Shown: positions 52,983 through 62,480 of the stretch, in pieces | How positions within the stretch are numbered: position 1 is the stretch's first letter | Layout of the letters: each line of letters opens with the position of its first letter | NCBI GenBank assembly: GCA_951812525.1 | Contig: OX638316.1 | Coordinates: 1,562,506 to 1,626,505 of the forward strand | Direction: 5' to 3' | Source: an uncultured Poribacteria bacterium | GTDB taxonomy: Bacteria; Poribacteria; WGA-4E; WGA-3G | DNA length: 64,000 nucleotides | The notes under the pieces: generated by a model | Seen by the model: the letters and a program-made list of their open reading frames with translations, nothing else | Told to the model about the DNA's origin: nothing | The model's database searches: none | Position numbers and translations under genes: made by a program

Positions 52983-54395
52983 ATGTCTTCAAAACAAAAA
53001 CCCAATCTCCTCATCATCATGTCCGATGAACACGCACCGATGTTCAGCGGTCCCTACGGACATCCTTTCGTTCAAACCCCACACATGGACAGACTCGCTG
53101 AAGACGGTGTCACCTTCGCGAATGCTTACTGCAATTCACCGCTCTGTATGCCCTCGCGGATGTCCTTTATGACCGGTAAATACATCCATCACATCCGTGC
53201 GTGGGATAACGCCACACCTTTAGCCTCCGATGAAGTCACGTGGGCACACCTCCTCCGCGCAGCCGGGTACGATGTCGTCCTCTCCGGGAAACAGCACTTC
53301 GGAGGGATGGACCAGCTCCACGGATTCCGCACCCAACTCGCTCGCGATTTGCACGCAGAACGACAGCATAGCCTTTCGGACTGGGATAACGGCACACCGG
53401 CAGCACCCCGTCCGTGGCAAGGACTCGCACAAGCCGGTCCAGGGACAACAGAGGAGATTGAGATAGACGACCTCGTGGAAACAGAAGCTTTGGCGTATCT
53501 CCAAGACCCAGTTCGGAAGGAGCAGCCGTGGGCACTCAACGTTTCGTTTATCGCACCCCATTTTCCCCTTGTTGTTCCTCAGTGGTTCTGGGATCTCTAT
53601 CCGCTTGATGAAATCGATCTCCCCAACATTCCAGAGGGACACCTCGCAAACCAGCACCCAGTCTATCAACGGATGCGACGTATGTTTGGATGCGTTGATT
53701 TTCCTGAACAACTCGTTCGTCGAGGGAGAGCTGGCTATTATGGGTTAATTACATACCTTGATGAAAAGATTGGTAGATTGCTCAAGGCACTTGAGGAGAC
53801 CGGGCAGTTGGAGAATACCGTTGTCATCTATACCAGCGACCACGGTGAAATGAACGGTGAGCACGGCATGTGGCGCAAATCAAACTTCTATGAGGCATCC
53901 GCTCGTATCCCTCTACAAATCGTATTTCCCGATAAGATATCCGCAGGTAAACGTGTTGATGAAGTGGTGTCGCTTGTAGATCTAACGGCAACCCTCGCTG
54001 ATGTTGCCGGTGCGCAACCCTTAAGTCTACTTGATGGTGATAGTCTGCTGCCGCTGATGCGAGGTGATGCAACGGATTGGAAAGATTTCGCGTTCTCCGA
54101 ATACCTCGCACACGGCGTTGAACGTCCGATGGCGATGCTACGGAAGGGACGTTACAAATTCAACTATAGTCTTGGCGACCCACCTGAACTTTACGACATC
54201 GCCGAAGATCCAAATGAATTTCAAAACCTTGCCAATGACGAAGGACATCAGGCGATTTGCCAGGAACTTGAGACGAAACTGTTAGCAGAATGGGATCCTG
54301 TTGAAATCGAGAAGCAGGTTCGGGCGAGTCAAAAAGCCCGTCTTCTGGTGGATCAGGTCACTCACGGACAATGGAGAAAACCACCCAATCCATGA
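52983..54395 (+). CDS. Type I sulfatase
   Basis: 470 residues. IIMSDEH (D15/E16 in place of the common DD), C55-M-P-S-R59 as formylglycine site, SGKQHFGG, APHFPLV, and YTSDHGEMNGEHGMW with the Asp/His pair. HP and HE spacing suits the choline-sulfatase-like or phosphonate-hydrolase-like branch. No signal peptide. A GGGGTG stands before the ATG. Together with its neighbours it makes three sulfatases in 5 kb. Confidence 0.93.
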   Translation: MSSKQKPNLLIIMSDEHAPMFSGPYGHPFVQTPHMDRLAEDGVTFANAYCNSPLCMPSRMSFMTGKYIHHIRAWDNATPLASDEVTWAHLLRAAGYDVVLSGKQHFGGMDQLHGFRTQLARDLHAERQHSLSDWDNGTPAAPRPWQGLAQAGPGTTEEIEIDDLVETEALAYLQDPVRKEQPWALNVSFIAPHFPLVVPQWFWDLYPLDEIDLPNIPEGHLANQHPVYQRMRRMFGCVDFPEQLVRRGRAGYYGLITYLDEKIGRLLKALEETGQLENTVVIYTSDHGEMNGEHGMWRKSNFYEASARIPLQIVFPDKISAGKRVDEVVSLVDLTATLADVAGAQPLSLLDGDSLLPLMRGDATDWKDFAFSEYLAHGVERPMAMLRKGRYKFNYSLGDPPELYDIAEDPNEFQNLANDEGHQAICQELETKLLAEWDPVEIEKQVRASQKARLLVDQVTHGQWRKPPNP

Positions 54396-54399
54396 CGTA

Positions 54400-54416
54400 A
54401 CAGTTTACAGAACTGT
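54400..54416 (+). terminator. Weak inverted repeat after the sulfatase gene
   Basis: ACAGTT (54400-54405) and AACTGT (54411-54416) around TACAG: a 6-bp stem directly after the stop. No clear T-run, so weak. Confidence 0.3.
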
Positions 54417-54536
54417 CTAAAAGACGAAAATCTACTGAAATATATTATGCCGCAGGTGTGAAAATGCACCTCCGCTCGCTACTACTAATGTCCACTGAAT
54501 TCTAAAATCTACTATCATTGCCTTTGGAGAGTCTTG

Positions 54537-55955
54537 ATGCCTCGTTCAACCGAAAAACGACCCAATCTCGTCTATGTTTTCGCCGATCAACTCCGCTACC
54601 AGTCTTGTGGCTACGCCGGAGATGCACGCGCGCATACACCTAATATTGACCAGTTTGCGACAGAGAGTGCGGATTTCTGCAATGCTGTTTCTGGTAGTCC
54701 GATGTGTGCTCCTTACCGAGCCTCTCTCTTCACCGGAAAATACGCCAGTAGCACCGGCATGGCAATTAATGAACTCCGAATGAACCCAAATCACGACTGT
54801 TTCGGGCATGTGCTACATCGTAACGATTACCAGACGAGTTACATCGGGAAGTGGCATCTCTGGGCAAATCAATTGGGGAGGCATGACGATCCGAGGAATT
54901 CTTACATCCCACCCGGACAGCATCGACTCGGTTTCGATGGAGAATGGTCGGCGTACAATTTTCATCATTTATATTTTGACGCGTATTATCACAAGGACTC
55001 GCCTGAGAAAATTGTAATTCCCGGATATGAGCCGGACGGACAAACCGACTTGGCGATCGACTACCTGCAACGGGCTTCAACAACGGATGACCCCTTTGCC
55101 CTTTTCCTTTCAATCGGGACACCACACGATCCATGGACACAAGACAATGTTCCAGCCGAGGATTATGAGATGTTCCGGGATGTCGATTTCCCGTTACCAC
55201 CAAACTACCGAGACGAAAACGATCCTTATGGCGATACATGGGCGATTATGTCGGCTGCAGAACGCGCCAGACTCCCTGAGTGGTTGCGCGTCTATTATGC
55301 AATGACCGCCAATCTGGATCGAAACATCGGACGGTTGCTGCGTGCTGTTGACGACTTAGGATTGCGCCACAACACGATCTTCGTCTTTACTTCAGATCAC
55401 GGTGAGATGTTTGGAGCACAAGGGCGCCGCGCGAAGAACATCTTTTACGAGGAGGCGGTCCGCGTTCCATTCCTTGTCCGATGGGGCGAACACATTCCGG
55501 AAGGACATGTTTCAGATGCGTGTCTGAATACACCCGACATCATGCCGACACTACTGTCGATGATGGATCTGCCGATTCCCGCGGATGTTGAAGGCACAGA
55601 TTTAAGTAGAACTGCTTTTAATCAACCGACTGATGAGCCGGATGCAGCGTTTATGCAAGGGATGGGGTGTACGGCGAAGTGGGAAGACGGATATGAGTGG
55701 AGAGCACTACGCACGAAGCAGCATACATACGCTGTTCACCGTCCAGACAGAAGCGAGAAACTCTTTGATAACGTCGCTGACCCGTTCCAAACCCGTAATC
55801 TGATTGATGAACCAGCATCAACCGAACTCGGAGAACGTTTCCGAGCAATGTTAAAACAACGTATGGATGCGCTTAACGATACCTTTGAGGCGTGTACGTG
55901 GTATCGAGACAATTGGACCGAGGATCGAATCATCCTACGTACCGCGACGCTATAG
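54537..55955 (+). CDS. Type I sulfatase
   Basis: 472 residues from ATG 54537 (GGAGA at 54526-54530; the TTG one codon earlier is less likely). FADQLRYQSCG at the N-terminus, C57-A-P-Y-R61 as the formylglycine site, GKWHLW, TPHDPW, and FTSDHGEMFGAQGRRAKN. All core residues present except that the metal DD is reduced to a single Asp. No signal peptide. The nearest relatives by motif are the arylsulfatases acting on sulfated carbohydrates, but the substrate cannot be fixed. Confidence 0.93.
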   Translation: MPRSTEKRPNLVYVFADQLRYQSCGYAGDARAHTPNIDQFATESADFCNAVSGSPMCAPYRASLFTGKYASSTGMAINELRMNPNHDCFGHVLHRNDYQTSYIGKWHLWANQLGRHDDPRNSYIPPGQHRLGFDGEWSAYNFHHLYFDAYYHKDSPEKIVIPGYEPDGQTDLAIDYLQRASTTDDPFALFLSIGTPHDPWTQDNVPAEDYEMFRDVDFPLPPNYRDENDPYGDTWAIMSAAERARLPEWLRVYYAMTANLDRNIGRLLRAVDDLGLRHNTIFVFTSDHGEMFGAQGRRAKNIFYEEAVRVPFLVRWGEHIPEGHVSDACLNTPDIMPTLLSMMDLPIPADVEGTDLSRTAFNQPTDEPDAAFMQGMGCTAKWEDGYEWRALRTKQHTYAVHRPDRSEKLFDNVADPFQTRNLIDEPASTELGERFRAMLKQRMDALNDTFEACTWYRDNWTEDRIILRTATL

Positions 55956-55979
55956 ACCTCTCAATCTGATTTCTAGAAC

Positions 55980-57875
55980 TTACCGATACGTCTTAAACCC
56001 AGCCTCTACACGTGTTCTATGATAGAGGTTTAGCGTCCCACCCTCAACCCTCGCCGTCACCCGTCTACCATCGCTGAAGGTCACTTGGAATTGCGTATCG
56101 GAATCCTGCGAAACTTCCTCCGCCTTCGGCAACGGAATTTCCTTCTGTTTTGCCCACTCCGTAATCAGTTTCATGAGTGAATCTACGTCACTTGGTGCGG
56201 GTGTTGTCTCTTTCAAGGCAATACTGAAAGCAGGCATGCTCTTCTTGACGTAATTAAACCAACGCGCTGTTCGCAAGAATGGCACGAGTGCCTGCAGTGC
56301 TTCGGCGGTCCCAATCCGACCCAACGCCTCCGAGGAGAATCCGCGCACATAAGCCGACTCGCTCATCAGTGCCTCGCGCAACGCCGGAACGGCTTCGGTT
56401 GCATCCAGTCCAATACGCGCCAGTGCTTGCGCCGCAAAAAACGCCAAATCCGTATCTTCGCGGTCTTCCAGAACTCGTACTAGCGCGAGAACCGTTTTCG
56501 ATACTGGCACCTTGATCATACCCAACGCCGAAGTCGCATGACGGCGCACCTCCTCTGATTCATCGGTTAATAACGCAATAAGTCCATCAACCGACTCTGC
56601 TGCGACTGGACCCATCTCGCCTAACGCGTACGCCGCTGAAGCGCGGACGTTCTCGCCTTCGTCTTCCAATGCGGTTATAAGTGCAGGTACAGCCGAAGCA
56701 CCCGTTGCCGCCAGCCCATGCGCCGCATCACAGATATGGAGAATCGGTTCCATATCAAACGCCTCTTTTTCTGAGTCGAGTGCAGTAATGAGGGGTTCAA
56801 CGGCGGATTGCCCAATCGCACCGAGCGCATAAATGGCGTTTCGACGCATCGGTTCATAACTGTCCTGAAGTGCATCAACGAGTGCCGGAACCGACTCGGC
56901 GGCATCTGTTCGCATAAAGCCCAGTTCGTTGGCGGCTTTCATCCTCACATTTGGATCTTCTGTTTTCAGGGACTCAACTGCCGAGGCAACATCCGTTGTG
57001 GTATTCGGACGGTCGGTTTCATACAGATCGGTCTTTCCATACATCCAGTTCCACATATAGGTCCAGAGAATCTCTGCATCGTACGGAACGTGGTTGACTT
57101 TAGGCGGCTGCCACATTGAGGTCTCACTGTTCCATGAAGGTGCTGTCGGTTGCTCCGTGCGCATAAATACAAACTTCATGCCGTAACGGTTCAGTGGGGT
57201 GTAGTTCTGGAGGAATGAATGTACCATGTCGAAGTGCATAATCCACACCGTGCCGAGTTCACCCGACATCGGAACCAGATTTCGGTTCAGGAAATGCTCA
57301 GCGAGCAGTCGTGTCCCGTTTTCACCTTCGGCATGCCTCTCGTGCCGTTGACGTTCGCCATCCAACATAAATTCCCGAATGTATTGCGTCCCCGGAATGA
57401 TACAGGTCGGTCCCCGCTCTTCGAGACAGGGCTGCGGATAATAGAAAAGGATTGCCCAGCGCGGCGTTCGATGCCGAGGCCGCTTTCCACCAGCGTGTCC
57501 ATCTTTGTGAAGCGGCATCATCAACCGCTCCTCACCATTCTCTTTTCCGGTCGGTGTGCTTCCCGCAAAATTAGGATGACAATGCCGATGCGGATGCATG
57601 ACGTACCCGTTGCCAAGAATACTGGTGAGCGCGCCGCGCACCTCCGCAGACTCCAACACTATCTGAAGTTCCGGCACCATCGGTAAAATGTTATTGAGTG
57701 GGTTATGTTGCCGATCGCCTCGGAAATCCGCCGCACCAGCGAAAAGCTCATCCGTTTTGTTATAGATAGTCTCGTGGATGTGCGTCGGCACGTCGGCAGT
57801 GACGTTGGCATACCCATTCACAATAAAATGGCGAATCTGTTCATCATTTAGAAGATGTTGTTTAGTTGTTGTCAT
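55980..57875 (-). CDS. PhyH oxygenase fused to HEAT repeats
   Basis: 631 residues. Residues 1 to about 270 are a PhyH oxygenase with H123-K-D125 (PLHKDGHAGG) and a distal His (H214 or H219 in MHFDMVHSF). Residues about 290-545 hold some seven HEAT units of the kind VRMKAANELGFMRTDAAESV, VRASAAYALGEMG and VRRHATSALGMI, ending in a short beta tail (TFSDGRRVTARVEGG). HEAT repeats of this type are common in phycobilisome lyases and in scaffold proteins. The fusion suggests a protein-linked substrate or a partner-bound oxygenase. AAAGGGG on the minus strand before the ATG. Confidence 0.88.
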   Translation of the reverse strand: MTTTKQHLLNDEQIRHFIVNGYANVTADVPTHIHETIYNKTDELFAGAADFRGDRQHNPLNNILPMVPELQIVLESAEVRGALTSILGNGYVMHPHRHCHPNFAGSTPTGKENGEERLMMPLHKDGHAGGKRPRHRTPRWAILFYYPQPCLEERGPTCIIPGTQYIREFMLDGERQRHERHAEGENGTRLLAEHFLNRNLVPMSGELGTVWIMHFDMVHSFLQNYTPLNRYGMKFVFMRTEQPTAPSWNSETSMWQPPKVNHVPYDAEILWTYMWNWMYGKTDLYETDRPNTTTDVASAVESLKTEDPNVRMKAANELGFMRTDAAESVPALVDALQDSYEPMRRNAIYALGAIGQSAVEPLITALDSEKEAFDMEPILHICDAAHGLAATGASAVPALITALEDEGENVRASAAYALGEMGPVAAESVDGLIALLTDESEEVRRHATSALGMIKVPVSKTVLALVRVLEDREDTDLAFFAAQALARIGLDATEAVPALREALMSESAYVRGFSSEALGRIGTAEALQALVPFLRTARWFNYVKKSMPAFSIALKETTPAPSDVDSLMKLITEWAKQKEIPLPKAEEVSQDSDTQFQVTFSDGRRVTARVEGGTLNLYHRTRVEAGFKTYR

Positions 57876-57937
57876 GCTTCCCCTTTCTCTAATCTCCTTT
57901 TCAGTAGTATGTTTTCCACCCGTGCAACGCTATTTTT

Positions 57938-58903
57938 CTAATACCATGCTGCTTTATTAACCACATTGCGTAACGGGGTGCCTGCGGCAAAGCGACGGGC
58001 GTTTTCTAAGATAATCTCAAACCTCCGCTCTGGGATGTTCTCGGCATCCTTAACAGCAATGTGCGGAGTGAGCATAACATTGGGGAGGGTCCAAAGCTGG
58101 CTCTCGGCGGGCAACGGCTCAACTTCAAACACATCTAATCCGCACCCTGCAATATCCCCATTTTCTAATGCGGCAATAAGGTCGGCGAGTTTCATAGTCT
58201 TGCCGCGCCCGATGTTGATGAAGTAAGCAGTCTGTTTCATCAAGTCAAAACGCGTTTTATTCCACATCCCCTCGGTTTCCGGTGTATGTGGGGTGGTGGC
58301 TATCACAAAATCGGCGCGCGGCAGCACCGTATCCAGTTCAGCGGGGGCGTGCATCTCAACAAAGGACAATTCATATTCTGGGCGAGGATCTACACCAATC
58401 ACCTTCATGCCAAACTCATCACAAAGCCGCGCCGTCTCGTGTCCGATACCGCCAACACCTACGATCAGAGCAGTCGCCTGCGCGAGATCAATATATCCGC
58501 TTTTCCGAGCGTCTTTGTCCCATCTCCGTTCGCGTTGGGCGTCCATATAGTAGGGCAATCCACGAGAGAGTCCCAACACAAACATCATAATATGCTGACT
58601 GATATGGTCAAAGTAGATACCGCGCGGATTGCATATCGTAACCGGATGTTCTATCAACGCTTGGTAATAATAGCCAGGGAAGGGACCGGCATCTGGGTTT
58701 TGTATCCATTGCAATTTCTTTGCTAACTGGAGTGCTTCTGGGGAGACCCAACCGTATACAGCATCCGCATCAACGATAGCCGATAGAATCTCCGCATCTG
58801 TCTCCGGCAGAATTACTTGATATTCTGATAGTTCTGATTCAAGACATTTTGCCCACTCTCGCTTATAGGCATCTTGGGGCGGCATCATTATAAATTTGAT
58901 CAC
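57938..58903 (-). CDS. D-isomer-specific 2-hydroxyacid dehydrogenase
   Basis: 321 residues from GTG at 58903 with AGAGGA upstream on the minus strand. The NAD motif is VGVGGIGHETARL; catalytic Arg in FINIGRGKTM, Glu in GLDVFEVEPLP, and His in MLTPHIAV. Family members reduce 2-oxoacids such as glyoxylate, pyruvate or phosphonopyruvate. It lies 62 bases from the fusion PhyH gene on the same strand and may be co-transcribed with it. Confidence 0.92.
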   Translation of the reverse strand: MIKFIMMPPQDAYKREWAKCLESELSEYQVILPETDAEILSAIVDADAVYGWVSPEALQLAKKLQWIQNPDAGPFPGYYYQALIEHPVTICNPRGIYFDHISQHIMMFVLGLSRGLPYYMDAQRERRWDKDARKSGYIDLAQATALIVGVGGIGHETARLCDEFGMKVIGVDPRPEYELSFVEMHAPAELDTVLPRADFVIATTPHTPETEGMWNKTRFDLMKQTAYFINIGRGKTMKLADLIAALENGDIAGCGLDVFEVEPLPAESQLWTLPNVMLTPHIAVKDAENIPERRFEIILENARRFAAGTPLRNVVNKAAWY

Positions 58904-59042
58904 GGGTTTTGTCCTCTCTGTAGTTTTTAAGTCTAAGATACGCCTATTTTAGCACAGCGGCATTAGAAGATCAAGATTTGTTAAAACTTTATGGCTATAT
59001 AATAAACATAAATATTTTCTCCTCATAACAGAGAACGCATAC

Positions 59043-59116
59043 TAATACCTGTAGGAGGGGTTTGTAATCCCGACTCCGTTAATACCTGTAGGAGAAGTTC
59101 GTAACCCCGACTCCGT
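59043..59116. repeat. Tandem pair of 37-bp TAATACCTGTAGGAG elements
   Basis: Two adjacent copies, 59043-59079 and 59080-59116, begin TAATACCTGTAGGAG and end CCGACTCCGT. The middle is GGGGTTTGTAATCCC in copy one and GAAGTTCGTAACCCC in copy two. They are related to the 51112 element by GTGGGAGGGGTTTATAACCCC-like cores. Confidence 0.85.
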
Positions 59117-59215
59117 ACGTTTTTATCAGATACTCCGTAACTTTTCACGCTGCATCTCGTAAAAAATATATATATACCTATAAAGCCCATCTATCAAATA
59201 ACTGCTCCTAAAAAC

Positions 59216-59243
59216 TTGATTTTCTGCTGGATTTTGGTATAAT
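59216..59243 (+). promoter_or_regulatory. Promoter for the XPB-like helicase gene
   Basis: TTGATT (59216-59221), 16-base spacer ending in TGG, and TATAAT (59238-59243). Perfect extended -10. Confidence 0.68.
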
Positions 59244-59297
59244 AGAGATATTAACAGGTCTTAAAAAGGTTTCAGTTCAAAACTTTGAGAAAACATT

Positions 59298-60683
59298 ATG
59301 TCCTCGCCACTAAAAATCAACTTCGACAAAGGCACCCTCATTCTGCAGGACGTTCCAGACGAACTCCAAACCCAGTTACCAGATCTGCGTTGGGATGCAC
59401 GCACGCTTGCCTTTCGAGCACCTGCCTACTGTTATCGGGACATCGTCTCACATCTACGCGCACATGACATCTCTTATCAGGATACAGCACGGCAATTCAC
59501 AACTGGAACCTTCCCGCTCCAGAAAGAGATATTACCCTACTGTTATCAGACCGAGGCAATTGACGCATGGAACGCCAATGGCAGACGTGGTGTCGTATGC
59601 CTCCCTACAGGGGCAGGAAAAACCTTCATCGCAATTCTCCTCATCGCAGATACACAACGTCCTACACTCGTGCATGTCCCGACAATTGACTTGATGCACC
59701 AGTGGTATGATGTGTTGAAGGAGCACTTCGGGCGAGAAGTAGGACTTTACGGCGGCGGCTATCACGAATTGCGAGATCTCACCGTGACAACCTATCAATC
59801 CGCTGTCCTGCATGCACCCCACTATGGCAATCAGTTCGGCTTCGCTATTTTTGATGAATGCCATCACCTGCCGGGAGAACAGTATCAATATGCTGCGATC
59901 AGCAGTATCGCTCCCTTCCGATTGGGGTTAACAGCAACACCTGAACGTGTTGATGGAAAAGAGAGCCGACTCTATGAACTCGTTGGTGAGTGTTGTTATG
60001 AGGCGAAGGTGCAAGACCTCTCCGGAAAAATGCTTTCCAAGTACCGTGTTGTAACGATAGCAGTTGAAATGGAAGACACCGAGCGGGTCCGATACGAGGA
60101 AGCCCGCCACACCTACTTGGGCTTCCTCAAGACGGCGAAAATCAATATGGGCACACCCCGTGGGTGGCATCTATTCCTCTGGAAGACCTCTCAAACCGAT
60201 GAAGGACGCGAAGCTTTCCAGGCATATCTCACCCAAAAGCAGCTCAGTTTTGCCTCGACGACAAAGCAAGAGTGGGTGTGGAAACTGATTCAGAGACACC
60301 GCGGCGACCGGATCCTCATCTTTACACAGGATAACGACACAGCCTACCGAATCGGCGAGCAGTTCTTTCTACCGGTACTAACGCACCAGACCAAGGTCAA
60401 GGAGCGGAACGCCTTTTTGAACGGATTTCGGGACGGCACTTATTCTATTTTGGTCACCTCAAAAGTGCTAAACGAGGGAGTGGATGTCCCAGAAGCGAAT
60501 GTCGCTATTATCGTCTCAGGCAGCGGGAGCGTACGAGAGCATGTGCAGCGGTTAGGACGCATCCTCCGCAAACGCAAGGGCAAGCAGGCGGTGCTTTACG
60601 AACTCGTCTCCAAACAGACCGGCGAGCACTTTGTCAACAAGCGGCGCAGACAGCACGACGCTTATCGAGAATCGAAGTATTAG
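59298..60683 (+). CDS. XPB/Ssl2-type superfamily-2 helicase
   Basis: 461 residues. Walker A LPTGAGKTF (102-110), DECHH box (D186-H189), motif III LGLTATPER, and motif VI HVQRLGRILRKRKGK. The N-terminal 80 residues match the damage-recognition region of the archaeal/bacterial XPB group. At 461 residues it is compact. Translated next to a Bax1-like nuclease, its known partner in archaea. A DNA translocase in nucleotide-excision-type repair or a defence function is expected. ATG at 59298 has a weak ribosome binding site. Confidence 0.88.
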   Translation: MSSPLKINFDKGTLILQDVPDELQTQLPDLRWDARTLAFRAPAYCYRDIVSHLRAHDISYQDTARQFTTGTFPLQKEILPYCYQTEAIDAWNANGRRGVVCLPTGAGKTFIAILLIADTQRPTLVHVPTIDLMHQWYDVLKEHFGREVGLYGGGYHELRDLTVTTYQSAVLHAPHYGNQFGFAIFDECHHLPGEQYQYAAISSIAPFRLGLTATPERVDGKESRLYELVGECCYEAKVQDLSGKMLSKYRVVTIAVEMEDTERVRYEEARHTYLGFLKTAKINMGTPRGWHLFLWKTSQTDEGREAFQAYLTQKQLSFASTTKQEWVWKLIQRHRGDRILIFTQDNDTAYRIGEQFFLPVLTHQTKVKERNAFLNGFRDGTYSILVTSKVLNEGVDVPEANVAIIVSGSGSVREHVQRLGRILRKRKGKQAVLYELVSKQTGEHFVNKRRRQHDAYRESKY

Positions 60684-60714
60684 GCACACGCCGCGTACCG
60701 TAAACCGCAATACC

Positions 60715-61953
60715 ATGCTTACCAGAGATCTGCTCCGTTACAAAATTCGGAGCAGGCAAATCTATCCACAATTTATAGAACCCACCGACCGCCAGTTATT
60801 GACATGTGCTGAGCAATTGATCGCCGTTTTTGAAAAATCGCCGAACACGCCACGCGCCACGCTTTTGGAAGCCAGTAAACAAATCATTGATGGCACACCA
60901 GGGGCACCTATAGTCAAGCGTGGACTCGAAAAACTTTTGTTAGACCGGACCGAATTTGATACTGCACCTAACGAGGCACTGATTGCATTCCGGCGAAGGC
61001 TTTTCATGGAGACGAGTCGCTTGCTTTCAGAGGAACAGTTTCAGGATTATACCGACTATCAGCACAGAGTATCACAGATAACAGCAGGCGAATCACAACC
61101 TGAGATTGCCTCTTTGGTAGAAAGGGAATCAGCATCTAAACTCTACGCTGATCTGCCAAGTTGTCAACCCATTCTGAGTTTCAGAACTCTTTCTGCCGAA
61201 CGCTTACTTCACCGCTACAATGCCGCACAAGTGCAAGGGCTGCTACTCCATTGTAACGCCGTCACCTTAAGACTCGCCGACGCTATGACAGCCGAGCTGC
61301 GTCAACTCTTCAAGTACCTCAGATTCAATCAGCTGTTATCTACAATTCGGAAAGAAGAGGAGCTATATCAAATTACGGTAGATGGACCCCTTAATCTCTT
61401 TTACAAAACGAAACGGTACGGCATGAATTTAGCGAATTTCTTTATTGCCGTGCTACATCAAACCAAGTGGGAACTTACTGCAGAGATCCAGTTTCGGAAC
61501 AGGCAACGTTCTCGGTTATCGCTTGATGAATCGTGTGGTATCAAACCGATTTCGCAACAATTCCTCGCCTACATTCCTGAGGACATTCAACTTTTTCAGA
61601 CAATGCTCCACAACAAAACCGACGACTGGCAGATCCGCCCTGGAAGCCAATTCCTCCCTTTAGCAGGCGATTTCTACTGTTTTCCAGACTACCAACTCCT
61701 TCACGAAAGCGGTGTAGAGACCGCTATTGAACTATTCCATCCATGGCATCAGGGGCATCTCATTGCGAGGATCAACACGCTTGCTGAACAGCAGGATGCG
61801 TCTCTTATTCTCGGAGTCTCAAGGGAGTTGGAAAAAAAGCCACTGATAGCAGATGCACTCGCGTCATCGGCATATTTCTCGAAGTTCGGTTTCACATTTA
61901 GAGATGTACCAACCATGCGCGCCTTGCTCCCAATCCTGAATTCACTTGTGTAG
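60715..61953 (+). CDS. Bax1-like (DUF790) XPB partner nuclease
   Basis: 412 residues. The start LTRDLLRYKIRSRQIYPQFIE is the hallmark of DUF790/Bax1, and the C-terminal segment with CFPDYQL and AIELFHPWHQGHL carries acidic residues of a PD-(D/E)xK-type active site. I place the start at 60715; the open frame from 60631 overlaps the helicase gene and adds unrelated residues. In Sulfolobus and Thermoplasma, Bax1 is the nuclease that incises DNA opened by XPB. The pairing in this bacterium suggests the same module. Confidence 0.86.
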   Translation: MLTRDLLRYKIRSRQIYPQFIEPTDRQLLTCAEQLIAVFEKSPNTPRATLLEASKQIIDGTPGAPIVKRGLEKLLLDRTEFDTAPNEALIAFRRRLFMETSRLLSEEQFQDYTDYQHRVSQITAGESQPEIASLVERESASKLYADLPSCQPILSFRTLSAERLLHRYNAAQVQGLLLHCNAVTLRLADAMTAELRQLFKYLRFNQLLSTIRKEEELYQITVDGPLNLFYKTKRYGMNLANFFIAVLHQTKWELTAEIQFRNRQRSRLSLDESCGIKPISQQFLAYIPEDIQLFQTMLHNKTDDWQIRPGSQFLPLAGDFYCFPDYQLLHESGVETAIELFHPWHQGHLIARINTLAEQQDASLILGVSRELEKKPLIADALASSAYFSKFGFTFRDVPTMRALLPILNSLV

Positions 61954-61980
61954 TCTAACAGTACGTAGTGTTCAAAAAAT

Positions 61981-62009
61981 GTGACATTCTATCGCTTCTA
62001 TGGTATCCT
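61981..62009 (+). promoter_or_regulatory. Possible promoter for the WD40 gene
   Basis: GTGACA (61981-61986), 17-base spacer ending in TGG, TATCCT (62004-62009). Confidence 0.45.
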
Positions 62010-62063
62010 TAAAGGCAAAAATCCCAAATACCCGAAAGTCCTTCGCAAATAGAGAACACCATT

Positions 62064-62480
62064 GTGAAAACCGATCCCATTCAATGTCTACCTCACATCA
62101 CGATTGAAGGAGCTAAAAGAGGAATCAATAGTGTCGCTTTCAGCCCTGATGGCATAACACTCGCGAGTGATAACGACAACACGATCCGACTCTGGGATGT
62201 TGTCACAGGACAAAAGAAGAAAATATTCTGGGTCGATATAGGAAGGAATATCACCGCGGCTGTTGATAGCGTTGCCTTCAGTCCTGATGGACTAACACTG
62301 GTAACTGGGAGTGAAGACCAAACTATTCGTCTCTGGGATATAGCCACAGGTGAAAAATGCCTGACAATCAAAGGACATACAGCACCTGTCATGAGTGTTG
62401 TCTTTAGTCCAGACGGACAGTTACTCGCAAGCGGTAGTAAAGATGGTACAGCACGCCTGTGGAGACTAAGAAAATGTTGA
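62064..62480 (+). CDS. Short WD40-repeat protein
   Basis: 138 residues from a GTG at 62064. Three WD40 units are clear: VAFSPDGITLASDNDNTIRL-W-D, VAFSPDGLTLVTGSEDQTIRL-W-D and VVFSPDGQLLASGSKDGTARL-W. Seven blades make a normal propeller, so this protein must oligomerise, complete another propeller or be a remnant. Its TGA overlaps the start of the hydrolase gene by 7 bases. No signal peptide. Confidence 0.7.
   Translation: MKTDPIQCLPHITIEGAKRGINSVAFSPDGITLASDNDNTIRLWDVVTGQKKKIFWVDIGRNITAAVDSVAFSPDGLTLVTGSEDQTIRLWDIATGEKCLTIKGHTAPVMSVVFSPDGQLLASGSKDGTARLWRLRKC

Larger units (their letters stand above)
58904..59297. other. Intergenic region between divergent genes
   Basis: 394 bases with no gene. 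It holds the tandem palindromic repeat at 59043-59116, an A/T-rich run at about 59160-59185 and the promoter at 59216-59243 for the helicase pair. Confidence 0.6.
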
